From: Deltaproteobacteria bacterium
GTDB lineage: Bacteria; Desulfobacterota; Desulfobacteria; Desulfobacterales; JAFDDL01
Direction: 5' to 3'
Assembly (NCBI GenBank): GCA_019310865.1
Contig: JAFDDL010000128.1
Span: 1-8,780 of the forward strand
DNA length: 8,780 bases
The notes below the pieces were generated by a model. It was not told where the DNA came from. It ran no database searches and worked only from the letters and a program-made list of their open reading frames with translations. A program made the position numbers and the translations under genes. Positions within the stretch are counted from its first letter, which is position 1. Each line of letters starts with the position of its first letter. This document shows positions 1-5,341 of the stretch, one piece after another.

Positions 1-175
1 CAAATCCTTCCCGTTCAACGGCCTGCAGGGCCTTGCGGGCTGTCATACGGCTGACGCCGAATTTTTTCGCCAGTTGATTTTCGGACGGCAGCATCCCTTC
101 AAACCGCTGTTCCGTAATCCCCTGAAGAAGATGTTCCTTGATGATCACATATTTGGGAGTCTGAGTTTTCGGCAT
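1..175 (-). CDS. hutC: GntR/HutC-family transcriptional repressor, N-terminal part (cut by window edge)
   Basis: Reading the - strand from the ATG at 175-173 gives an open frame of 58 codons that runs off the left edge. The peptide begins MPKTQTPKYVIIKEHLL and contains LPSENQLAKKFGVSRMTARK. This is the classic winged-helix DNA-binding start of GntR regulators: a 'Y..IK..L...I' first helix, then 'G.LPSE..LA..FGVSRMT.R.AL'. The HutC subfamily of GntR repressors senses urocanate through a C-terminal UTRA domain, which lies outside the window. The gene is divergent from the hut operon and the operon promoter carries a HutC-like palindrome, so histidine-utilisation repressor is the best call. I see no Shine-Dalgarno sequence; the bases just before the ATG are CACCCC. 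A possible promoter sits so close that the mRNA may be leaderless. Another HutC/FarR-type GntR regulator cannot be excluded without the ligand domain. Confidence 0.82.
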   Translation of the reverse strand, partial: MPKTQTPKYVIIKEHLLQGITEQRFEGMLPSENQLAKKFGVSRMTARKALQAVEREGF

Positions 176-181
176 GGGGTG

Positions 182-210
182 GATATAGCAGCTTCAAAAC
201 AACTTGTCTA
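182..210 (-). promoter_or_regulatory. Possible hutC promoter
   Basis: On the - strand, TAGACA (210-205, five of six matches to TTGACA) and TATATC (187-182, four of six to TATAAT) are separated by exactly 17 bases. Only six bases separate the -10 from the ATG at 175, so transcription would start at or next to the start codon. This agrees with the missing Shine-Dalgarno sequence. The repeat-bracketed element begins directly upstream. The call is by consensus matching only. Confidence 0.4.
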
Positions 211-214
211 TACC
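205..214. promoter_or_regulatory. Degenerate HutC-like operator before hutC
   Basis: TGTCTATACC matches the perfect palindrome TGTATATACA at 2302-2311 in eight of ten positions. It overlaps the proposed -35 box of hutC, as an autoregulatory site would. The right half (ACC where ACA is expected) stops where the repeat unit of the neighbouring element begins (215), so the site may have been clipped by an insertion. Eight of ten in a short AT-rich site can also occur by chance. Confidence 0.35.
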
Positions 215-297
215 GCAGAAGGGGGACGTTCCCAACATTTAAACTTTATTTTCCCCTGCAGAAGGGGGACGTTCCCAACATTTAAACTTCATTTTCC
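215..297. repeat. Left repeat pair of the transposase unit (two direct copies)
   Basis: Two copies of a roughly 40-base unit, 215-254 and 258-297, repeat with a 43-base period and differ at one base (TTTATTTTCC versus TTCATTTTCC). The core is GGGGACGTTCCC followed by AACATTTAAACTT. GGGGACGTTCCC is an imperfect palindrome that could form a small hairpin, and TTTAAA is a second palindrome. The cores 222-248 and 265-291 are inverted relative to the pair at 1325-1391. Copy 2 also encodes the last residues and stop codon of the transposase. Confidence 0.93.
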
Positions 298-1295
298 TCA
301 AGCACATAATTATTCTTCCGTGCCAATGCTTCACCTCGCAAAACTGAATTGCTGATGGCAGTCGCAGACACTTCAAACCTTCGCGACAATTCTGAAACGC
401 TCATACCCAGCTCGCGAACGGCCCAGTAACATAGCAGACTACGAGCCGCAACTATCCGTCGATACTTTCCTTTTGACCATACCTCATTAAACGGCATATC
501 GAGTAGATGTGCAACTCGCCTGGCAATTTTCTCAAAATCTAAACCTTTGGTCTTTAATCGATGGCGTCTTTCATAGGCTTCCTGACTTTGTTTCAAAACG
601 GTATCTACAAAATTCGGATCACCAAGAATCCTCTCGTCTCCTTTCATGTATGTTTCGGCTTTCCGTAGCACTTTAACCGCGGACCAGCCTCCCATACTGC
701 GAATAAGCCCACCTCCTGTCAATTCCGGGTGTTTTCCCATTTCCGTGCCGCTCTGAATGAATTCTCGGTACTTTTCCCGTGCGCTACCCAAATGCTGAGC
801 AAATCGCAACAAAACATCTTCCGCATTTTGCCAATCATTTGAGCGTTTTCCCGCTAAAACGCCATGCCCTGAATAGGCATACCTGTCCAATTGATTCAGG
901 TTCGAAACCAGTTTGGCCCGTAGCGGGTTTAGGTGGATATACCGAACCAATTCAAGAAAATATGGCTCTTCCTGGCAAAGTATCGATTTGTAGCGGTTTT
1001 GAAAAAGGTGACCAGATCGGCCATGCCGGCGATTGTAACTCATGGCGTATCCGGTCAATAAGCGGCGCATGACAGTAGATATCGAGACCCGACCGGTTCG
1101 CAACAGTAGGTGGAAATGATTCGGCATCAAGGCCCATGCAAAACAGGAAGTATCGGTTTCCTTTAGAATAATAGAAAGCCGCTCTAAAAAAACTTCCCGA
1201 TCCGTATCATCATCAAATATCTTACGTTGGCCGATCCCTCTGGCTATGATGTGATGAAGGGCACCGGGGGCATCTATGCGTGAAGATCTTGGCAT
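282..1295 (-). CDS. Y1 (IS200-like/REP-associated) transposase with DnaA-like C-terminal domain
   Basis: The 337-residue protein has the HUH single-strand DNA transposase fold at its N terminus. Residues 13-40 (HHIIARG...IFDDDTDREVFLERL) form the first family signature. ALMPNHFHLLL holds the metal-binding H-x-H pair H60 and H62. GHLFQNRYKSI is near residues 95-105, and VRYIHLNPLRA holds the probable catalytic Tyr119. Residues about 253-325 (FEKIARRVAHLL..., then SVSELSRRFEVSATAISNSV) resemble the C-terminal helix-turn-helix domain of DnaA, an addition known from many longer Y1 transposases. The frame is complete with no internal stop, so the gene looks intact. Its stop (284-282) and last residues lie in a copy of the bracketing repeat. 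It starts 37 bases after the nucleotidyltransferase stop and could be read from the same transcript. No strong Shine-Dalgarno sequence precedes the ATG at 1295. Confidence 0.92.
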   Translation of the reverse strand: MPRSSRIDAPGALHHIIARGIGQRKIFDDDTDREVFLERLSIILKETDTSCFAWALMPNHFHLLLRTGRVSISTVMRRLLTGYAMSYNRRHGRSGHLFQNRYKSILCQEEPYFLELVRYIHLNPLRAKLVSNLNQLDRYAYSGHGVLAGKRSNDWQNAEDVLLRFAQHLGSAREKYREFIQSGTEMGKHPELTGGGLIRSMGGWSAVKVLRKAETYMKGDERILGDPNFVDTVLKQSQEAYERRHRLKTKGLDFEKIARRVAHLLDMPFNEVWSKGKYRRIVAARSLLCYWAVRELGMSVSELSRRFEVSATAISNSVLRGEALARKNNYVLEENEV

Positions 1296-1324
1296 AAAGG
1301 AAATATATCACAAATTGATTCTAT

Positions 1325-1391
1325 ACTAAAGTTTAAATGTTGGGAACGTCCCCCATTTTCACACTAAAGTTTAAATGTTGGGAACGTCCCC
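1325..1391. repeat. Right repeat pair of the transposase unit (two direct copies, inverted relative to the left pair)
   Basis: Two copies starting ACTAAAGTTTAAATG and ending GGGAACGTCCCC lie at 1325-1354 and 1363-1391, 38 bases apart. They are the reverse complement of the cores at 222-248 and 265-291, so the transposase gene has inverted repeat pairs on both sides. The pair overlaps the 3' end of the nucleotidyltransferase gene and supplies its stop codon. Confidence 0.93.
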
Positions 1392-1908
1392 TTTCTTGTA
1401 CTTTTTTGTCTTGCAGTTGTCGCAGTGTTTCTTCCAGAACCGGGAGCCGTTGTTTGTCTTTGGGATCTTGCGATATCTGCTTGAGTTCTATCATCATCTT
1501 AAGGTCGAGGACCTTAAGCGTATGGCCTCTGAATTTAACGTCCACTGTGTGCTCCAGTAGATCATCATAGGTTTTCCCTTCCTCAATTACAGAAAGGACG
1601 TCAAGGGGGCCCAAATTGGTTGAAAATAGCGCATGGCCTTTTCCTGAAATATCCCCTTCCGTTGGTTCAATTAATTTGTCATCCAAGCGACGGTGAACTG
1701 CGCCAATTAACTTGAGAAATGCAAGCAATTTGACAATATTTTCGGAGGATCGGTTATGGACAATGTCGACATCCATCGTCGTAACGGGTGCGCCCTGCAC
1801 AACGGCAGCAAGACCTCCAACCAGGATAAAATTGACACCAGCTTTTGTCAGCCCCTCAAGTATTGCGCTTAGGTCCGGACTGCTTACTTCTTTGCTGCTT
1901 GTAGGCAT
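1333..1908 (-). CDS. Nucleotidyltransferase-fold protein (AbiEii/MNT-like), probable part of a two-gene module
   Basis: The 191-residue protein has the polymerase-beta-type nucleotidyltransferase signature: ILVGGLAAVVQGA with G31-G32, then D46-V-D48, and a plausible third carboxylate D103 in GPLDVLSV. The LKVLDLKMMIELKQ...DPKDKQRLPVLE stretch (about 131-160) is typical of small stand-alone nucleotidyltransferases of the AbiEii and minimal-nucleotidyltransferase kind. Several of these act as toxins or antitoxins by moving nucleotides onto RNA or protein. The start is well supported: CAGGAG lies seven bases before the ATG at 1908. Codons 1-18 overlap the upstream small gene in another frame, indicating translational coupling. 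Residues from about 173 to 191 (RGRSQHLN...) are encoded by the bracketing repeat of the next element, so the native C terminus has probably been replaced. The catalytic core appears intact; the substrate is unknown. Confidence 0.8.
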   Translation of the reverse strand: MPTSSKEVSSPDLSAILEGLTKAGVNFILVGGLAAVVQGAPVTTMDVDIVHNRSSENIVKLLAFLKLIGAVHRRLDDKLIEPTEGDISGKGHALFSTNLGPLDVLSVIEEGKTYDDLLEHTVDVKFRGHTLKVLDLKMMIELKQISQDPKDKQRLPVLEETLRQLQDKKVQERGRSQHLNFSVKMGDVPNI

Positions 1909-2041
1909 CTTTTAACTCCTGAATAGTTCGCACTGCATTATCATTGGCTTTTAAGCGTTCCTCTGGAGACATCTTGAGAAACATTGCCACCAACCCTTTG
2001 TCAACACCCAGTGAGTTTTTCGCAGTCTGTTTATCAATCAT
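1856..2041 (-). CDS. Small hypothetical protein overlapping the nucleotidyltransferase gene
   Basis: A 61-codon gene begins at the ATG at 2041-2039, with GGAAAGG eight bases upstream. A TTG two codons earlier is in frame, but it would lie too close to this ribosome-binding site. The protein is short, charged and without membrane segments or a signal peptide. It contains MSPEERLKANDNAVRTIQELKD, predicted to be helical and amphipathic, and has a basic C-terminal tail (KQQRSKQSGPKRN). It overlaps the nucleotidyltransferase by 53 bases in another frame. I recall similar 'SPEERL..ND.A...I.EL' short proteins beside nucleotidyltransferases, but cannot name a characterised family. A partner (antitoxin-like or adaptor) role for the nucleotidyltransferase is inferred from the overlap alone. 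Confidence 0.7.
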   Translation of the reverse strand: MIDKQTAKNSLGVDKGLVAMFLKMSPEERLKANDNAVRTIQELKDAYKQQRSKQSGPKRNT

Positions 2042-2263
2042 ACCCAAGACCTTTCCTTGGTAATGGATCTGTTATTGAAAAAGGAACTGGACGATACATC
2101 ATTTTTTGATATATAAACCGAACGCATCACAATGTAACCCTTTGTAATTATTAACCTGACCAACTATCAAAATTTATATTTTACTTGAAAGAAAATTACA
2201 AGACTATTGTTTTACATTAATGTTTCGAATTTTAATATATTCTCTTTGAATACCTTTTTTTGC

Positions 2264-2292
2264 TTGACATGGAAGCGTAGGGTCGATACATT
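2264..2292 (+). promoter_or_regulatory. hut operon promoter (sigma70-type)
   Basis: TTGACA at 2264-2269 is a perfect -35 box. A 17-base spacer leads to TACATT at 2287-2292, four of six to the -10 consensus. The predicted start of transcription near 2299-2300 abuts the palindrome at 2302-2311 and gives a leader of about 60 bases to hutU. There is no competing promoter of similar quality in the gap. Confidence 0.7.
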
Positions 2293-2301
2293 CATCCAGG
2301 T

Positions 2302-2311
2302 TGTATATACA
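2302..2311. promoter_or_regulatory. Probable HutC operator (TGTATATACA)
   Basis: TGTATATACA is a perfect 10-base palindrome directly after the -10 box, about where RNA synthesis should begin, so a bound protein would block initiation. Proteobacterial HutC repressors are known to bind palindromes of the TGTA-N2-TACA kind and to release them when urocanate accumulates. A GntR/HutC-type gene lies across the island on the opposite strand. The assignment combines pattern and context, without binding data. Confidence 0.68.
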
Positions 2312-2361
2312 GGTTGGTCTTGTTGACCTGTTCGTCACATAAACAGAAAGAAGGACGCGAC

Positions 2362-4386
2362 ATGCATAATGACCCATTTATCGCCGATGCCATGGCCATC
2401 GGACCAACCAACACATTGCCGGAAATGCCGACCTTTGTCGATGGGATTCGAAGAGCGCCGGACCGTGGCTTTCGCCTGACTCAGGCCCAAAGCATCACCG
2501 CGCTGCAAAATGCTCTGCGATACATTCCCGAATCGCTTCACGGCCAACTGGCGCCTGAATTTGCCCAAGAGCTTCGAACCCGGGGACGCATTTACGGATA
2601 CCGGTTTCGCCCCGCCGGGGCCATCAAAGCCAAGCCCGTGGATACCTATCCGGGAAAATGCCTGGCCGGGAAGGCCTTCCAGGTCATGATCGACAACAAT
2701 CTCGATTTTGATGTCGCCCTGTACCCCTATGAGCTGGTCACCTACGGAGAAACCGGCAGCGTCTGCCAGAATTGGATGCAGTATCGACTCATCAAAAAAT
2801 ACCTTCAAGAGATGACAATCGAGCAAACCCTGGTAGTCTCTTCGGGGCACCCATTGGGTCTGTTTCCGTCCGGTCAGGACTCTCCCCGGGTGATTATTAC
2901 CAACGGGCCCATGGTCGGCCTGTACGACAATCCCGATGATTGGGAAATCGGCGCCCAGATGGGCGTGACGTCCTATGGCCAGATGACCGCCGGCGGCTGG
3001 ATGTACATCGGTCCCCAGGGCATCGTCCACGGCACCTACAACACCCTGCTCAATGCGGCGCGCATGAAATATGGTCTGCCCCCGGATGCGGACGCCTCGG
3101 GGCTTATTTTTATTACTTCGGGTCTGGGCGGCATGAGCGGGGCACAACCCAAGGCGGCCGATATCGCCGGAGCGGTTTCCATTACCGCCGAAGTGGACGC
3201 TTCGCGCATTCAAACCCGGCATGAACAAGGATGGGTGAAAAAAGCCTCTTCCCATCTGGACGAGGTGTTTACCTGGGCACAAGCCGCCGCTGACAAAAAA
3301 ACGCCCCTGTCCATCGGCTATCAGGGCAATGTGGTGGACCTGCTGGAATACGCCGTTGACAACAACATCACACCGGAGTTGCTGTCAGACCAGACCTCCT
3401 GCCACGTGGCCCATTCCGGCGGGTACTGTCCCCAGGGAATTACCTTCGAGGAGCGCACCAAGCTTCTTTCAACGGACCGGGAAACGTTTCGCCAACTGGT
3501 GGACCAAAGCCTGCGGCGCCATTTCGAGCTGATCAAAATCCTCTCGGATCGCGGCAGCTATTTTTTCGATTACGGCAATGCCTTCATGAAGGCGATTCTG
3601 GATGCCGGGGTCAAGGAGATCGCCCGAAACGGACATAATGAGATCGACGGCTTCATCTTTCCGTCATACGTGGAAGACATCATGGGCCCTCACCTGTTCG
3701 ATTACGGCTACGGCCCATTTCGATGGGTCTGTTTAAGCGGCCGGCCAACGGATCTGGATCAAACTGATCAGGCCGCCATGGCCTGCATCGATCCGAACCA
3801 CCGATCCCAGGATCGGGACAACTGGGTGTGGATCCGCGATGCGAAAAAAAACCAGCTGGTGGTGGGCACACAAGCCCGAATTCTCTACCAGGATGCCAAG
3901 GGACGCCGGGACATCGCGTTGAAGTTTAACGACATGGTTCGCAAGGGCGAAATCGGCCCGATAATGCTGGGACGCGACCACCACGACACGGGGGGCACCG
4001 ACTCTCCCTTGCGTGAAACCGCCAATATCAAAGACGGCAGCAATATCACCGCGGACATGGCCCTTCAATGCTTTGCCGGCAACGCCGCCCGGGGCATGAG
4101 CCTGGTAGCGCTGCACAACGGCGGCGGAGTCGGCATCGGCAAGGCTGTCAACGGCGGATTCGGCCTGGTGCTGGACGGCAGCCGGGAGGTGGATCGTATC
4201 ATTGACACCGCCATTACCTGGGACGTAATGGGCGGCGTGGCGCGTCGCAACTGGGCCCGTAATGAAAATGCCATAACGGTCAGCGCCGCCTTCAACGCAG
4301 AGGGGGCCGGTCACATCACCCTGCCCCACCTGGCGAACCGGGATCGGCTGGCAAAACTGGTGGCCGACTCAGCAACTTCTGATTGA
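2362..4386 (+). CDS. hutU: Urocanate hydratase (urocanase), long animal-type form
   Basis: HutU adds water to urocanate to give imidazolone propionate, using tightly bound NAD+ as an electrophile. The chosen ATG at 2362 has AAGGA six bases upstream and gives 674 residues; an in-frame TTG at 2314 would lie almost in the operator. Family motifs are present: YGQMTAGG..YIGPQGIVHGT (from Y205), TSGLGGMSGAQ for the NAD site (about 252-262), SDQTSCH, GPFRW (451-455), GRDHHDTGGTDSP (about 537-549) and ALHNGGGVG (about 583-591). Common bacterial urocanases are about 555 residues. This one matches the length and wording of vertebrate UROC1 (about 676), including an N-terminal LRYIPE...LAPEFAQEL segment. 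At the position where the short bacterial enzymes, as I recall them, carry a reactive cysteine (F-C-x-G-x-GPFRW), it has Asp447. It is the first gene of the operon, 37 bases before ftcD. Confidence 0.97.
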   Translation: MHNDPFIADAMAIGPTNTLPEMPTFVDGIRRAPDRGFRLTQAQSITALQNALRYIPESLHGQLAPEFAQELRTRGRIYGYRFRPAGAIKAKPVDTYPGKCLAGKAFQVMIDNNLDFDVALYPYELVTYGETGSVCQNWMQYRLIKKYLQEMTIEQTLVVSSGHPLGLFPSGQDSPRVIITNGPMVGLYDNPDDWEIGAQMGVTSYGQMTAGGWMYIGPQGIVHGTYNTLLNAARMKYGLPPDADASGLIFITSGLGGMSGAQPKAADIAGAVSITAEVDASRIQTRHEQGWVKKASSHLDEVFTWAQAAADKKTPLSIGYQGNVVDLLEYAVDNNITPELLSDQTSCHVAHSGGYCPQGITFEERTKLLSTDRETFRQLVDQSLRRHFELIKILSDRGSYFFDYGNAFMKAILDAGVKEIARNGHNEIDGFIFPSYVEDIMGPHLFDYGYGPFRWVCLSGRPTDLDQTDQAAMACIDPNHRSQDRDNWVWIRDAKKNQLVVGTQARILYQDAKGRRDIALKFNDMVRKGEIGPIMLGRDHHDTGGTDSPLRETANIKDGSNITADMALQCFAGNAARGMSLVALHNGGGVGIGKAVNGGFGLVLDGSREVDRIIDTAITWDVMGGVARRNWARNENAITVSAAFNAEGAGHITLPHLANRDRLAKLVADSATSD

Positions 4387-4423
4387 ACATAGATATCATA
4401 AGCAACGAGGAGGATATTCGATT

Positions 4424-5341
4424 ATGACCCAACAACTCATAGAATGCGTTCCCAACTTCAGTGAAGGCCGGCGCACGGCAGTCATCGAGGATATCGTGGC
4501 GCCCTTTCGCACCCAAACAGGGTGTTACCTCTTTGACTACCGGGCCGATGCGGATCACAATCGCCTGGTGGTCAGTCTGGTGGGAGAACCCGAACCGATC
4601 CAGACGGCGTTGATCGCCGCCGCCAAGATTGCTTCGGAGCACATCGATATGGAAACCCATGAGGGGGCCCATCCGCGCATTGGTGCCGTGGATGTCATTC
4701 CCTTTGTCCCGGTGCGCAACATCACCATGGATGCGTGCGTCACCATCGCCCGGGATTTCGGTCAACGTTATTTTGATGAAACCGGTATCCCCGTCTATTT
4801 TTATGAGGAAGCAGCGCTCAAGCCCGAACGCCGGCGCCTGGAAGTCGTGCGAAAAGGCCAGTACGAGGCCTTGAAACAGGCTGCTGCGCAGCCGGAGCGC
4901 CGGCCGGACGTGGGCGACCCAGCCCTTCACCCCCGGGCCGGAGCAACCGTGATCGGCGCCCGCAAATTTCTAATCGCCTTTAACGTCAACCTCAAGTCCA
5001 GCGATGTGGACATCGCCAAAAAGATCGCCCTGGCATTGCGCGCTTCAAACGGCGGCCTGGCCCACGTCAAGGGAATCGGCCTTGCCCTTACGGAGCGCAA
5101 TATGGTCCAGGTAAGCGTCAACATCGTGGACTATGAAAAAAATCCCCTGTACCGAGTTCTGGAATTCATCCGGATGGAAGCCCGACGCTGGGGCGTCGAG
5201 GTGGCGGAAACCGAAATCTACGGCATGGTGCCCACCGATGCCCTGCTGGGAAGCCTGGAATACTACATGCAGATCGCCGATTTCGATCCTGCCCAGAGCA
5301 TCGAGCTCAAGCTTCTGGAAAAAATGGGAGCGTCTGACTGA
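4424..5341 (+). CDS. ftcD: Glutamate formimidoyltransferase
   Basis: This 305-residue enzyme transfers the formimino group of N-formimino-L-glutamate to tetrahydrofolate, giving 5-formimino-THF and glutamate. It opens with IECVPNFSEGRR, the family hallmark. It continues with DYRADADHNRLVVSLVG and THEGAHPRIGAVDVIPFVPV, whose His83 corresponds to the catalytic histidine of the animal enzyme (His82 in pig, from memory). The second subdomain holds GATVIGARKFLIAFNVNL and a NGGLAHVKGIG stretch (about 205-220). Length fits a stand-alone transferase domain; in animals it is fused to the cyclodeaminase, which here is a separate gene (fchA). A strong GAGGAGGA precedes the ATG. Its stop overlaps the hutI start by one base (TGATG), indicating translational coupling. 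It is a cytoplasmic protein without signal or membrane segments. Confidence 0.96.
   Translation: MTQQLIECVPNFSEGRRTAVIEDIVAPFRTQTGCYLFDYRADADHNRLVVSLVGEPEPIQTALIAAAKIASEHIDMETHEGAHPRIGAVDVIPFVPVRNITMDACVTIARDFGQRYFDETGIPVYFYEEAALKPERRRLEVVRKGQYEALKQAAAQPERRPDVGDPALHPRAGATVIGARKFLIAFNVNLKSSDVDIAKKIALALRASNGGLAHVKGIGLALTERNMVQVSVNIVDYEKNPLYRVLEFIRMEARRWGVEVAETEIYGMVPTDALLGSLEYYMQIADFDPAQSIELKLLEKMGASD

Larger units (their letters stand above)
215..1391 (-). mobile_element. Repeat-bracketed Y1 (HUH) transposase unit, REP/RAYT-like
   Basis: A single Y1-transposase gene (282-1295) lies between two repeat copies on the left and two inverted copies on the right. The outermost cores, 222-248 and 1365-1391, are exact inverted repeats over 27 bases. 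No tnpB-like gene is present and I see no flanking target duplication, as expected for single-strand HUH transposition rather than a DDE element. The outer edges are set where the repeat copies stop matching and could be off by several bases. Whether it moves itself, or only disperses the short repeats as REP-associated transposases do, cannot be decided here. Confidence 0.68.
2042..2361. other. AT-rich intergenic region between accessory genes and hut operon
   Basis: This 320-base gap holds no convincing gene. Its left two thirds (about 2080-2260) are clearly richer in A and T than the hut genes. I found no clear promoter for the leftward small gene there, only weak TATA-like strings around 2108-2115. 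The right end (2264-2311) carries the hutU promoter and operator. The hutU leader (about 2300-2361) contains a short possible hairpin, GGTC-TTGTT-GACC at 2316-2328. No terminator, tRNA or riboswitch is evident. Confidence 0.6.

Noticed and set aside
74..355. 93-residue + strand open frame
   Set aside because: It runs antisense to the hutC start, then through the repeats and the transposase end. Its composition is explained by these, and it has no ribosome-binding site or family motif.
215..1391. Short repeats at regular spacing as a CRISPR array
   Set aside because: There are only two copies per side, in opposite orientation, separated by a transposase gene; the intervals between neighbouring copies are far shorter than spacers and there are no cas genes.
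215..1391. Classical DDE insertion sequence with target duplication
   Set aside because: The encoded protein is a Y1 HUH enzyme, and I find no matching short direct repeat immediately outside the two ends.
2310..2330. Possible hairpin or riboswitch in the hutU leader
   Set aside because: There are only four strong pairs (GGTC/GACC) or an alternative five (CAGGT/ACCTG), with no poly-T or conserved aptamer pattern; this is too weak to call.
2314..2361. Upstream TTG start for hutU adding 16 residues
   Set aside because: It has no ribosome-binding site and lies about 15 bases from the predicted transcription start, while the ATG at 2362 has AAGGA at a good distance and gives the length of the animal enzyme.
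2335..3282. 315-residue open frame antisense to hutU
   Set aside because: The reading is a by-product of GC-rich codon use in a strongly conserved gene, and the translation shows no recognisable domain. The same holds for other long antisense frames at 3733-4329, 4316-4930 and 5353-6093.
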